A program made the position numbers and the translations under genes. DNA of 64,000 bases, from the NCBI RefSeq assembly GCF_023614235.1, contig NZ_CP094264.1, forward strand, positions 4,774,001 through 4,838,000, given 5' to 3'. A model generated the notes under the pieces. The model had not been told where the DNA came from and made no database searches. It worked only from the letters and a program-made list of their open reading frames with translations. Origin of the DNA: Streptomyces sp. MRC013 (GTDB taxonomy: Bacteria > Actinomycetota > Actinomycetes > Streptomycetales > Streptomycetaceae). Below, one piece after another: positions 47,864 through 56,535 of this stretch. Each line of letters opens with the position of its first letter. The stretch's first letter is position 1.

Positions 47864-48740
47864 CTGAGGCTGTTCCGCGAGAAGAATGGTGGGGTGACGG
47901 AGGCCGCGTCACGGATCGCTGATGTCGAGGCGGATCTGCAGGGCCTCGTCGAGGTCAACATGGAGGCGCTGCTCGAGGTCCGCTTCCTGGCGAGCGAGTA
48001 CAGCACCGGTCCCGTCCACGGCGGGCGGATCGACTCGCTGGGACTGGACGAGAACGGTGCCCCGGTGATCGTCGAGTACAAGCGCGCGACCGACCCCGGT
48101 GTGATCAACCAGGGTCTGTTCTACCTGTCGTGGCCCATGGACCACGAGGCGGAGTTCCGGCACCTGGTCCGCGACCGTCTCGGGGGCGCGGTCGCGGACC
48201 AGGTGCTGTGGAGTGCCCCAGGATGATCTGCGTCGCCGGCGACTTCACCCGCTACGACGTCCACGCCGTGCGCGAGCACCGCCACAGCATCGACCTGGTC
48301 CGCTACCGCTTCTTCGGCCCGAGCCTGATCGGCCTTGAGACCGTCGCTTCCGGCATGGGACAGGACCCGGGGGCGAAGCGGGTGCAACGGAGTGCGGCCG
48401 GGGCGCCGGCTGTCCGCGGGCGGGGTGAGGCGCTGGTGGAGTTGGCGGCGGCGGTCGACGAGACGCTGCTGGGCCTGGGGGAGGGCGTCACCCGGGTGCA
48501 GCGCAAGGCGTACACGGTCTACCAGCGGCTGCGGAACTTCCCCTGCGTCTGCCCACCGCAGAAGACCAAGCTCCTCGTCTAAAGGCCGGCCCGAAGAAGG
48601 CCGACCTTGTCCCCGGCTTCACCCGGGACGTGACGGGGCTCGGCCACCACGGCACAGGAGACCTGGAGGTACGGCTGCGCACCGAGCGGGACCTGGAACG
48701 CGCCCAGCACCTCTTCCGCGCGAGCCGCGCGGCAGCGTGA
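47864..48740 (+). pseudogene. DUF91/NucS-like (DUF5655) protein, decayed
   Basis: A gene of about 290 codons broken at least twice. Part 1 reads LRLFREKNGGVTEAASRIAD, then VHGGRIDSLGLDENGAPVIV followed by EYKRAT, the PD-(D/E)XK-like nuclease core of the DUF91 family. Part 2, in another frame from about 48222, reads RMICVAGDFTRYDVHAVREH to KTKLLV. At 48580 a four-base loss makes a TAA, and the last part (AGPKKADLVPGFTRDVTGLG) is in a third frame, ending TGA 48740. The N-terminal start codon is also missing. The four-base loss indicates real decay rather than a sequencing slip. Confidence 0.7.
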
Positions 48741-49230
48741 TCGCTCGACGGCGTGGCGGCCGTGGGCGCTTCGTGCTGGGCGGTGGTCCTCGGGAGGTTC
48801 CTTTCGATGTGCGGGCCGGTTGGGGCAGTGCTGCCGCAGGGGAGCCGGCTGCCGGTGGCCTGCTCCATCTCGCTCGGGCCCGGGCGTCGCGGTGGTCCGG
48901 GTGACGCCCCTGGGGCTTGCCGGTACGCCGTACGAGCCGTCCTGGGCGGCGTGCTGGCGTACGACCGTGTTCTGGACGTCCTCCAGCCGGTTGAGCAGGC
49001 CCGCGGCGACCGTGATGGTCGCCGTCAGGTCATCGGTGTTCGTCCCGCCGGCGTGCAGCTGCGCGAGGCCGCGCGTGACGGTGCCGAGCAGCACGGCGCG
49101 CTACCCGGCATCGTCGCCGAGCGCAGGCATCGCAGGGCGGTCAGGTGAGGATGGCGGCGAGGACGCCGGCCACGGCGACGGTGAGGGTGGGGACGGCGGC
49201 GAAGGCGGCGGCGCCACCTGCGGAAGGACC
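48741..49230. other. Gene-free stretch inside the island
   Basis: About 490 bp between the DUF91 relic and a transposase tail. No protein family or RNA is recognisable, and codon bias is weak. Confidence 0.45.
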
Positions 49231-49347
49231 GTCTTCGCCTGGCCGACCCGCTACAACACCCGCCGTCGGCACTCCGCCAACGGCCACCTCAGCCCCAACG
49301 AATACGAACGACGACACCGCACCGCCAAACTCACGCTCGCTGCGTGA
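49231..49347 (+). pseudogene. IS3-type transposase C-terminal remnant
   Basis: 39 codons ending the rve domain of an IS3-family OrfB: TRYNTRRRHSANGHLSPNEY, then a basic tail and TGA. Nothing upstream matches the rest of the transposase, and no terminal repeat is visible, so this is a fragment left by an old insertion. Confidence 0.7.
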
Positions 49348-49381
49348 TCAATGACCGCGTGTCCACCCTCACGGGGGAGGG

Positions 49382-49525
49382 GCCGTCACCCTGGCTCGGT
49401 GGCTCGGACACTCCTCGCCCGCGATCACTCTCGGTTACTATGCTCACTTCATGCCGGAGGCCGGCAGCAAGGGACGCGGCACCATCGACGGCCTGCTTGG
49501 GGAGCGCGGGGGATCAGCTTGCTAG
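49382..49525 (+). pseudogene. Tyrosine-recombinase (integrase) C-terminal remnant, right copy
   Basis: 47 codons: AVTLARWLGHSSPAITLGYY, then AHFMPEAGSKGRGTIDGLL and a TAG stop. It contains the catalytic His-x-x-[...]-Tyr end of a phage- or ICE-type integrase, but the rest is gone. It lies 110 bp upstream of the intact HipA-like gene, and a worse copy lies at the other end of the island. Confidence 0.75.
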
Positions 49526-49738
49526 CCGAAACTCCCCAGATTCTCCCCAGCGCCGTTGACCCGTGATTCCTGTCTCTACGCTCCGGAGAAGTCGTCCATG
49601 GAATATAAGGCTGAAGAGATGGGTGGCCTGGGAAAGTGTTGGAAGAGGTCGTAGTGACCCGCTACGTCACGCCCCTGCGTGAGGGTGGCTCGCTCCCGGG
49701 GATCGTCGAGGCCGACGATCTCGGCACGTACGTCATGA
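49427..49738 (+). repeat. Direct repeat, right boundary of the CRISPR island
   Basis: Partner of 33541-33843. It runs from the integrase tail through the promoter region into codon 35 of the HipA-like gene. The last 84 bp of the two copies are about 96 percent identical by eye; the centre is diverged. Confidence 0.7.
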
Positions 49739-50508
49739 AGTTCACCGGTGCGGGCCAGGGCCGCAAGACGCTCGTCGCCGAGGTGATCTGCGGCCGGCTG
49801 GGCCACCGCCTCGGCCTGCGCGTGCCCGAGCTGGTCGCCATCCAACTGGATCCGGTCATCGGCCTGGGGGAGCCCGACCAGGAGGTGCAGGAGCTGCTCA
49901 AGGCCAGCGGCGGGCTGAACCTCGGCATGGACTACCTGCCGGGCTCCATCGGCTTCGATCCCCTCGCCTACGAGATGGACCCGGTGGAGGCGGGCCGGGT
50001 GGTCTGGTTCGACGCGCTGATCAACAACGTCGACCGCTCCTGGCGCAACCCCAACATGCTGGTCTGGCACGGCGACCCCTGGCTCATCGACCACGGCGCC
50101 ACCATGATCTGGCAGCACAACTGGCCCGGCGCGTCGGCGTCCGCCGCCAAGCCGTACGACGCCTCCGACCACGTCCTGGCCGCGTACGGCCCCGACGTGG
50201 CCGCGGCGGCCGCCGAACTGGCGCCGCGGGTCACCGAGGAGCTGCTGCACGAGGTGGCCGCCGACGTGCCCGACGAGTGGCTGGTCGACGAGCCCGGCTT
50301 CGACACGCCCGACGCCGTGCGGCGCGCCTACGTCGAGGCGCTGCTCCCGAGGGCCGCGACGGTCCACGAGCGGATCACCGTGGGGGAGCGGACCGTGCGC
50401 AGGGCCTCGCGGGCGCCCGGCTGGCTGACCGACCGCCCCGCCCCCCGGCCCCGCGCCGCGGGGAGCGGCGCGGCCGGGTCCGGCGAGCGGAAGGACGGCG
50501 GCGAATGA
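49636..50508 (+). CDS. HipA family kinase
   Basis: 290-aa protein of the HipA_2-type kinase family. The N-terminal strand region is RYVTPLREGGSLPGIVEADD; then GTYVMKFTGAGQGRKTLVAE with the ATP Lys region, FDALINNVDRSWRNPNMLVW with the catalytic Asp and metal Asn, and PWLIDHGATMIWQ with the metal Asp. HipA kinases phosphorylate tRNA synthetases in toxin systems; this subfamily is paired instead with DUF3037. GTG 49636 is chosen because the left fragment starts at the equivalent ATG. Its stop overlaps the next ATG. A duplicated 5' fragment lies 15.9 kb to the left. Confidence 0.85.
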   Translation: MLEEVVVTRYVTPLREGGSLPGIVEADDLGTYVMKFTGAGQGRKTLVAEVICGRLGHRLGLRVPELVAIQLDPVIGLGEPDQEVQELLKASGGLNLGMDYLPGSIGFDPLAYEMDPVEAGRVVWFDALINNVDRSWRNPNMLVWHGDPWLIDHGATMIWQHNWPGASASAAKPYDASDHVLAAYGPDVAAAAAELAPRVTEELLHEVAADVPDEWLVDEPGFDTPDAVRRAYVEALLPRAATVHERITVGERTVRRASRAPGWLTDRPAPRPRAAGSGAAGSGERKDGGE

Positions 50509-50888
50509 CCGGGCGGAAGGTCTTCGAGTACGCCCTGCTGCGCGTCGTGCCGCGCGTCGACCGCGGCGAGTGCTTCAACGCGGGCGTGGTGGTCTACTGC
50601 CGCGCCGAGGGCTTCGTGGCCGCGCGGACGCACCTGGACGAGCGGAAGCTGGCGGTGCTCGACCCGCGGGCCGACGTCGCCGGCGTGCGGGCCGCCCTGC
50701 GCGCCGTGGAGGACGTCTGCCGCGGCGGGGACGACGCCGGACAGGCGTGCCGCGAGGACGCCGGGCGCCGCTTCCGCTGGCTGGTCGCGCCCCGTTCCAC
50801 CGTCGTCCAGCCCGGGCCCGTGCACACCGGGCTCACCGCGGATCCGGAGGCCGAGGTCGAACGGCTGCTGGACCTGCTCGTCCGCTGA
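50505..50888 (+). CDS. DUF3037 family protein
   Basis: 127-aa protein. It starts KVFEYALLRVVPRVDRGECF and NAGVVVYCRA, the DUF3037 hallmark, with an alpha-helical middle and an end AEVERLLDLLVR. Function is unknown; the family is repeatedly encoded with the HipA_2-type kinase, and here the two overlap by 4 nt (ATGA), so they probably work together, perhaps as antidote or partner of the kinase. Confidence 0.88.
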   Translation: MTGRKVFEYALLRVVPRVDRGECFNAGVVVYCRAEGFVAARTHLDERKLAVLDPRADVAGVRAALRAVEDVCRGGDDAGQACREDAGRRFRWLVAPRSTVVQPGPVHTGLTADPEAEVERLLDLLVR

Positions 50889-50925
50889 CGCCCCGCGGCG
50901 GCCCCGGCGTCCGGCCCACGAGTCG

Positions 50926-50987
50926 TTGACACCGGGGCCGCGGGCTTCTAGCGTCTCGTCCCGCGGAAGGTACTAAGCGGTTGCTCA
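50926..50987 (+). promoter_or_regulatory. Promoter and TetR-type operator for the SDR operon
   Basis: TTGACA (50926-50931), 17 nt, TAGCGT (50949-50954): an almost ideal HrdB promoter. About 20 nt downstream of the -10 is TAAGCGGTTGCTCA (50974-50987), a TNAGC-N4-GCTNA palindrome typical of TetR regulators of acyl-CoA genes in actinomycetes. The position would block elongation or initiation. Confidence 0.65.
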
Positions 50988-51096
50988 CCGGCCTGCCGGA
51001 ATCCGGCGGGGTCCTCCGGGATGTTCCGGAACCCGGCAGGGCCCGTCGGAAGCGGGACGAGCGGCTCGCAGGGACTCGAAGGCGAGGAGAACCAGC

Positions 51097-51859
51097 ATGC
51101 CCACCACCCAGCAGCGCGTGGCCGTCGTGACGGGAGGGGCGCGCGGCATCGGCGCGGCGACCGCCGTGCGGCTCGCGGCCGAGGGGCGCGCCGTGGCCGT
51201 CCTCGACCTCGACGAGGCCGCCTGCGGGGACACCGTCGCCACCGTCACCGCGGCCGGCGGCACCGCCCTCGCCGTCGGCTGCGACGTCTCCGACGCCACC
51301 CGGGTGGAGGCCGCGGTCGCCCGCGTCGCCGACGAGCTCGGACCCCCCGTCGTCCTCGTCAACAACGCGGGTGTGCTCCGTGACAACCTGCTGTTCAAGA
51401 TGGCCGAGTCCGACTGGGACACGGTGATGGACGTCCACCTCAAGGGCGCGTTCCTGATGACCAGGGCGTGCCAGCGGCACATGGTCGACGCGGGGTTCGG
51501 GCGGATCGTCAGCCTCTCCTCGTCCTCCGCCCTCGGCAACCGCGGCCAGGCCAACTACTCCGCCGCCAAGGCCGGCCTCCAGGGCTTCACCAAGACCCTC
51601 GCCAAGGAGCTCGGCAGGTTCGGCGTCACCGCCAACGCCGTGGCGCCCGGCTTCATCGCCACCGACATGACCGCGCGGACCGCCGAGCGCGTGGGGATGG
51701 GCTTCGAGGAGTTCCAGGCGGCCGCCGCCGCCCAGATCCCCGTCGGACGCGTGGGCCGCCCCGAGGACGTCGCGAACGCGATCGCCTTCCTCACGGGCGA
51801 CGACGCCGGCTTCGTCTCCGGCCAGGTCCTGTACGTGGCCGGTGGACCCCCTCCACTGA
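51097..51859 (+). CDS. SDR family oxidoreductase (FabG-like), stop shifted by an extra C
   Basis: 254-aa short-chain dehydrogenase/reductase. NAD(P) motif TGGARGIGAATAVRL near residue 9, NNAGV near 88, catalytic Ser in SLSSSSAL and Tyr/Lys in NYSAAKAGLQGF. FabG enzymes reduce 3-oxoacyl thioesters; the neighbour and operator point to acyl-CoA metabolism. As sequenced, the C run 51847-51851 has one C too many, so the frame misses the TGA at 51857 after AGGPLH and runs on out of phase through the next gene to 52305. The end at 51859 is the repaired stop. ATG 51097 has GAGGAGA upstream. Confidence 0.85.
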
Positions 51860-51878
51860 AGCACGGACGGAGGACGAC

Positions 51879-52646
51879 GTGGAGAACAGCGAACTGCCCG
51901 AGCCGACCGGCCGGGTCGCCCTGGTCACCGGCGGCAGCCGGGGCATCGGCTACGGGATCGCCGAGGCGCTCGTCGCGCGCGGCGACCGCGTCTGCATCAC
52001 CGGGCGGGGCGAGGAGGCGCTCGGGAAGGCCGTCGAACGGCTCGGTCCCGACCGCGCCGTCCACGTCGCGGGCAAGGCCCACGACGAGGCCCACCAGGCG
52101 GTCGCCGTCGAGCGGACCATGGAGGCCTTCGGCCGCGTGGACTACCTGGTCAACAACGCCGGGACCAACCCCGTCTTCGGCCCGATGGCCGACCTCGACC
52201 TCAACGTGGCCCGCAAGGTCTACGAGACCAACGTCATCTCGGCGCTCGGCTTCGCCCAGCAGACCTGGAGGGCCTGGCAGAGGGAGCACGGCGGCGCGAT
52301 CGTGAACGTCGCGTCGATCGCCGGCGTCGCCGCCTCCCCGTTCGTGGGGGCGTACGGGATGAGCAAGGCGGCGATGATCAACCTCACGCTGCAGCTCGCC
52401 CACGAGTTCGCCCCGGCCGTCCGGGTCAACGCGATCGCCCCGGCCGTCGTGAAGACCAGGTTCGCGCAGGCCCTCTACGAGGGCCGCGAGGCGGAGGCGG
52501 CGGCCGCCTACCCGCTCGGCAGGCTCGGCACGCCCTCGGACATCAGCGGCGCCGCCGCGTTCCTCACCTCGGACCAGTCGGGTTGGATGACCGGGCAGAC
52601 GCTGGTCGTGGACGGAGGTATCTTCCTCAATGCCGGAGTCGGCTGA
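51879..52646 (+). CDS. SDR family oxidoreductase
   Basis: 255-aa short-chain dehydrogenase. TGGSRGIGYGIAEALVARG holds the dinucleotide-binding motif, NNAG is near residue 92, SIAGVAASPFVGAYGMSKAA carries the catalytic Tyr/Lys, and GQTLVVDGGIFL ends the fold. The substrate is not evident; both SDR genes share one promoter. GTG 51879 follows GGAGGACGAC; it starts 19 nt after the repaired stop of the first SDR. Confidence 0.92.
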   Translation: MENSELPEPTGRVALVTGGSRGIGYGIAEALVARGDRVCITGRGEEALGKAVERLGPDRAVHVAGKAHDEAHQAVAVERTMEAFGRVDYLVNNAGTNPVFGPMADLDLNVARKVYETNVISALGFAQQTWRAWQREHGGAIVNVASIAGVAASPFVGAYGMSKAAMINLTLQLAHEFAPAVRVNAIAPAVVKTRFAQALYEGREAEAAAAYPLGRLGTPSDISGAAAFLTSDQSGWMTGQTLVVDGGIFLNAGVG

Positions 52647-52764
52647 GGGGGGCCGCCCTCGATCAGCCGCCTGACGCGTCGAGCACCCCGCCGGTTTCCC
52701 GACCGGCCCGGCGGGACGCTGCGGTATGGTCTGCCGACCATGGCTGAACGAGGAGCGTGTGCAC

Positions 52765-54342
52765 GTGTTCAACCGGACCAGCCTGCAGGCGACTGCAGCC
52801 CTCGCGTCCATATCCCTGCTGGCGGGATGCGGTCTCCTCGCGGACGATGAGGCCGAGACGGAGAGCAGGATCGTCGTGGGGACGACGAGCTCTCCGACCA
52901 CCCTCGACCCGGCGGCCGCGTGGGACAGCTCCTGGGAGTTGTACCGGAACGTCTTTCAGACATTGTTGAGCTTCCCCACGGGCAGTACGACCCCCCAGCC
53001 GGACGCGGCCGACTGCAGGTTCACCGACAGCGCCAGCAAGGTGTTCCAGTGCGACCTGCACGAAGGGCTGCGGTTCTCCTCCGGCACCGAGGTCGACGCC
53101 GGCGCCGTCAAGCACTCGATCGAGCGGATCCGCACGATCAACGCGGAGGGCGGGCCCAACGGCCTCCTCGGATCCCTCGACAGGATCGAGACGGACGGTG
53201 ACAGGAGGGTCGTCTTCCGGCTCAAGGAGCCGGACGCCACCTTCCCCTTCGTCCTCGCCACGCCCGCCATGTCGATCGTCGACCCCGCCTCCTACCCGGC
53301 GGACAGGCTCCGCGAGGACGGCGAGCTGGTCGGCTCCGGCCCGTACCTGCTCGACGCGTACACCGAGGGAGTGAAGGCCGAGCTGGTGGGCAACCCCGCG
53401 TACAAGGGGTTCGCCGACCGCAAGAACACCGCCGTCACCATCCGCTACTTCGCCGACTCCGAGGCGTTGGTCGCCGCGCTGAAGAAGAAGAGGATCGACG
53501 CCACCTACCGCGGCCTGACCGCCGAGGAAGTCGTCGAGCTGAGCGAGAAGAAGCCCGAGAACGAGGGACTCCAGGTCGTCGAGTCGACCGGCGCGACCAT
53601 CCACTACCTGGTCTTCAACCCGGAGGACCCGCAGGCCGGCAAGCCCGCGGTCCGCCAGGCCGTCGCACAGGTCATCGACCGCGGCGCCCTCGTCGGCAAG
53701 GCGTACAAGGGGACCGCCGAGCCGCTGTACTCGATGGTCCCGAAGGGCATCGCCGGGCACACCACCAAGTTCTTCGACCACTACGGCGACCCGGACGTGG
53801 CCAAGGCGAAGCGCATCCTGCGCAAGGCCGGCGTCGACGAGCCGGTGAAGCTGACCATCGGCTACACCACCGACCGGTACGGCTCCTCCACGGCGGCCGA
53901 GTTCGCCGAGATCAAACGGCAGCTGGAAGCCTCCGGGCTGTTCGAGGTGACCCTGGTCGGCAAGCCCTGGAAGGACTTCCAGACGGCCTACCAGAAGGGC
54001 GAGTACCCGGTCTTCGGCCGCGGCTGGTTCCCCGACTTCCCCGACCCGGACAACTTCATCGCGCCCTTCGTCGGCAAGAAGAACGTCCACGCCGCGCCGT
54101 ACGAGCAGTCGGAGATCACCAGGGAGCTGCTGCCCGAGTCGCGCCGCAAGAGCGACCGCGCGGCGGTCACCGAGCAGTTCGAGCGGGCCCAGCAGATCCT
54201 CGTCGAGGACGTCCGCCTGCTGCCCCTGTGGCAGGGCAAGCTGTACATCGCGGCCAGCGAGGAGATCGGCGGCGGCGAGCGCGCCCTCGACCCGCAGACC
54301 GTCATGCAGCTCTGGGAACTGCACCGCAAGACCAGTTGGTGA
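52765..54342 (+). CDS. ABC transporter solute-binding lipoprotein (SBP family 5)
   Basis: 525-aa peptide/oligopeptide-binding protein. The signal peptide is MFNRTSLQATAALASISLLA with lipobox LLAGC, so it is anchored on the outer face of the membrane. The mature part starts VVGTTSSPTTLDPAAAWDSS, as in OppA/DppA relatives, and has GSGPYLLDAY and FGRGWFPDFPDPDNFIAPFV. No permease or ATPase genes follow. GTG 52765 is preferred because GAGGAG lies about 9 nt upstream and it puts the basic residues next to the hydrophobic core; the ATG at 52726 would add 13 residues. Confidence 0.88.
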   Translation: MFNRTSLQATAALASISLLAGCGLLADDEAETESRIVVGTTSSPTTLDPAAAWDSSWELYRNVFQTLLSFPTGSTTPQPDAADCRFTDSASKVFQCDLHEGLRFSSGTEVDAGAVKHSIERIRTINAEGGPNGLLGSLDRIETDGDRRVVFRLKEPDATFPFVLATPAMSIVDPASYPADRLREDGELVGSGPYLLDAYTEGVKAELVGNPAYKGFADRKNTAVTIRYFADSEALVAALKKKRIDATYRGLTAEEVVELSEKKPENEGLQVVESTGATIHYLVFNPEDPQAGKPAVRQAVAQVIDRGALVGKAYKGTAEPLYSMVPKGIAGHTTKFFDHYGDPDVAKAKRILRKAGVDEPVKLTIGYTTDRYGSSTAAEFAEIKRQLEASGLFEVTLVGKPWKDFQTAYQKGEYPVFGRGWFPDFPDPDNFIAPFVGKKNVHAAPYEQSEITRELLPESRRKSDRAAVTEQFERAQQILVEDVRLLPLWQGKLYIAASEEIGGGERALDPQTVMQLWELHRKTSW

Positions 54343-54437
54343 CGGCGACGCACCGGACGGAGGCGGTGGGGTCGGCTGTCGGTGGCCACAGGTAGGTTCT
54401 GTGACCGACAGGCGATCCCACACCGGAGGTTGTTGAC

Positions 54438-55122
54438 GTGACCGACACCGCCATGCTGCCCGAGTCCTGGCGCGGCGTCCTCGGCGACGAGCTGCAGAAG
54501 CCGTACTTCGAGCTGCTCACCGAGTTCGTCGAGGAGGAGCGGGCCAAGGGGCCGGTCTACCCGCCGCGGGACGAGGTGTTCGCCGCGCTCGAGGCCACCC
54601 CCCTACGACAGGGTGAAGGTCCTCATCCTGGGTCAGGACCCGTACCACGGCGAGGGCCAGGGGCACGGCCTGTGCTTCTCCGTGCGGCCGGGCGTCAGGA
54701 TCCCGCCGTCCCTGCGGAACATCTACAAGGAGATGCGGGACGACCTCGGCCACCCCGTCCCGGACAACGGCTACCTCATGCCGTGGGCCGAGCAGGGCGT
54801 GCTGCTGCTCAACGCCGTGCTCACCGTGCGCGCCGGCGAGGCCAACTCCCACAAGGGCAAGGGCTGGGAGAAGTTCACCGACGCCGTCATCGGCGCGGTC
54901 GCCTCCCGTCCCGACCCGGCCGTGTTCGTCCTGTGGGGCAACTACGCGCAGAAGAAGCTGCCGCTCATCGACGAGTCGCGGCACGCCGTGGTGAAGGGCG
55001 CCCACCCGTCGCCGCTCTCCGCGAGGAAGTTCTTCGGCTCCCGCCCCTTCACGCGGATCAACGAGGCCGTCGCCGCGCAGGGCCACGAGCCGATCGACTG
55101 GCGCATCCCCGACCTCGGCTGA
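54438..55122 (+). pseudogene. ung: Uracil-DNA glycosylase, frameshifted
   Basis: Family 1 Ung, which removes uracil from DNA. All motifs are present: [20 protein letters not shown] (catalytic Asp and His-loop), LLLNAVLTV, and [18 protein letters not shown] (DNA-inserting loop His/Ser/Leu). The N-terminal 54 residues ([20 protein letters not shown]) are in another frame: the C run 54598-54603 has six C where five would read [14 protein letters not shown]. After repair the protein has 227 aa, the usual Streptomyces length. Loss of Ung would be surprising, so an assembly error is likely. GTG 54438 follows CCGGAGG. Confidence 0.9.
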
Positions 55123-55124
55123 GC

Positions 55125-55175
55125 GACGGGCCGTCCGCGGCCGCGCCGGGGCGGCGCGACCGCGGACGGCCCGTC
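55125..55175. terminator. Terminator hairpin after ung
   Basis: 23-bp inverted repeat with one mismatch and a 5-nt loop (arms 55125-55147 and 55153-55175), directly after the ung stop codon. Confidence 0.8.
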
Positions 55176-55286
55176 ACCCGGCGGGAGGAGGACCGGGCGG
55201 ACCCGTGCGCCGTGTCGGCTGCGTCTGCCCCGGATCCGCCGCCCCGGCGGTTAGCGTCGGGAGACGACCAGGAGGGAGGCCGGCCC

Positions 55287-55778
55287 ATGGCGGACGACGA
55301 CGCGGTCGGGACCGGCGCCGCGGACGACGCGGTGATGACCGGCATCGGCCAGGCGACGATGCTGCTGCACGGGGGAGACCGCGAGGAGGCCCGCAACCGG
55401 TTCCACGCCCTGTGGGAGCGGATCGGGGCCGACGGCGACCCCCTGCACCGGTGCACCCTGGCCCACTACATGGCGGACGCCCAGGACGACCCCGACGCCG
55501 AGCTCGCCTGGGACCTGCGCGCGCTGACCGCCGCCGAGACGCTCGACGGGGAGCGGCCCGCCCGCCACGACACGGCCGCCGCCCTGCGCGCCCTGTACCC
55601 GTCGCTCCACCTGAGCCTCGCCGCCGACTACCTGGGGCTGCGCCGCCCCGACGACGCGCGCGTACACCTCGACCGGGCCCGCGCCGCCTCCGCCGTCCTC
55701 GCCGACGACGGGTACGGCGCGGGTGTCCGGGCCGCCATCGACCGGCTCGACCGCCGCCTGCGCACCGGCGGCGCCTGA
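55287..55778 (+). CDS. Hypothetical TPR-like helical protein
   Basis: 163-aa acidic, helical protein. Segments such as TMLLHGGDREEARNRFHALW, ERIGADGDPLHRCTLAHYMA and ALYPSLHLSLAADYLGLRRP look like tetratricopeptide-type hairpins, which usually bind other proteins. No catalytic motif is seen. ATG 55287 has AGGGAGG upstream. It stands alone and faces a lipoprotein gene. Confidence 0.75.
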   Translation: MADDDAVGTGAADDAVMTGIGQATMLLHGGDREEARNRFHALWERIGADGDPLHRCTLAHYMADAQDDPDAELAWDLRALTAAETLDGERPARHDTAAALRALYPSLHLSLAADYLGLRRPDDARVHLDRARAASAVLADDGYGAGVRAAIDRLDRRLRTGGA

Positions 55779-55805
55779 ATCGCGCCGACACCGGCGTGCC
55801 CCGCG

Positions 55806-56267
55806 TCAGCGGCGTGTCGCCTCCCGGCACGTACGGCTCCCCGCGCCGCCCAGGCGCCACGCGCCGTGCCGCTCCACCAGCCCGCACACGTCCGGCACGG
55901 CGCCCGCCGTCCGCACCGCGACCGGCACCCGCGCCGGCGCCGGCCTCGGCGGGCGTACCGTGGCGCGCGCCCGCGGCGGCGCCTCGGCGCCCTTCTCACG
56001 GGGCACGTCCGCCCGCTCCCGCGTCGGCGTCGGGCGGGATGCCGGCGCCGACGCGGGGGTGGCGCTCTCCAGCGCCTCGCGAGGCCGCCCCTCGACCACC
56101 AGCGGTTCCGGCTTCCGCGGCGACTCCGCCGACGTCGCCGGGGGTCTCACCGGCCCGGGGCCGGGCGCCACCGACACGCAGCCCGTCAGCGCCGCCGCCA
56201 CCACGCCCACCAGGACGCACAGCGCCCCGCCGCTCCCGCCCAGCCTGCCTCTCGCTCTTTCTCGCAC
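55806..56267 (-). CDS. Putative lipoprotein, Pro/Arg-rich
   Basis: 153 aa with an N-terminal signal (LCVLVGVVAAALTGC) ending in a lipobox-like Cys, then a low-complexity Pro/Ala/Arg-rich stretch and a short C-terminal part with VPDVCGLVERHGAWRLG and one more Cys. Family unknown. GTG 56267 starts just ahead of the signal peptide; the longer frame from 56345 would put the signal inside. Confidence is limited by the low complexity. Confidence 0.55.
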   Translation of the reverse strand: MRERARGRLGGSGGALCVLVGVVAAALTGCVSVAPGPGPVRPPATSAESPRKPEPLVVEGRPREALESATPASAPASRPTPTRERADVPREKGAEAPPRARATVRPPRPAPARVPVAVRTAGAVPDVCGLVERHGAWRLGGAGSRTCREATRR

Positions 56268-56535
56268 CGGCCCACTGTGCCGCCCGGGGCGTCCCGGATA
56301 CCGCCCGTACCGGCGGTTACCGCACGCACGGGTGACGCGCGCCACACGGATGCTGCGGGGCGGGCGGCCCCGCCCGGGGACCCCGGGTTCCGGAGGCGGC
56401 CCCGGATCCCCGGGGCAGGGGACGCCGGCCCGTCGATCCGGTCGCCGGCGACCCGCGGGGACGGCCGGTCGCCGGGGACGGCCCGCGTGCGGGAGCGCGG
56501 CCCTCCACGGTGCCGTGCGGGCGGAGAGGACGCGC

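Noticed and set aside
49231-49525. Functional IS3 element or integrase
   Set aside because: Only C-terminal fragments of each protein remain, with no ends or upstream domains.
51097-52305. 402-residue SDR protein with a long C-terminal extension
   Set aside because: The extension after AGGP is an out-of-phase reading of the second SDR gene; one extra C at 51847-51851 explains it.
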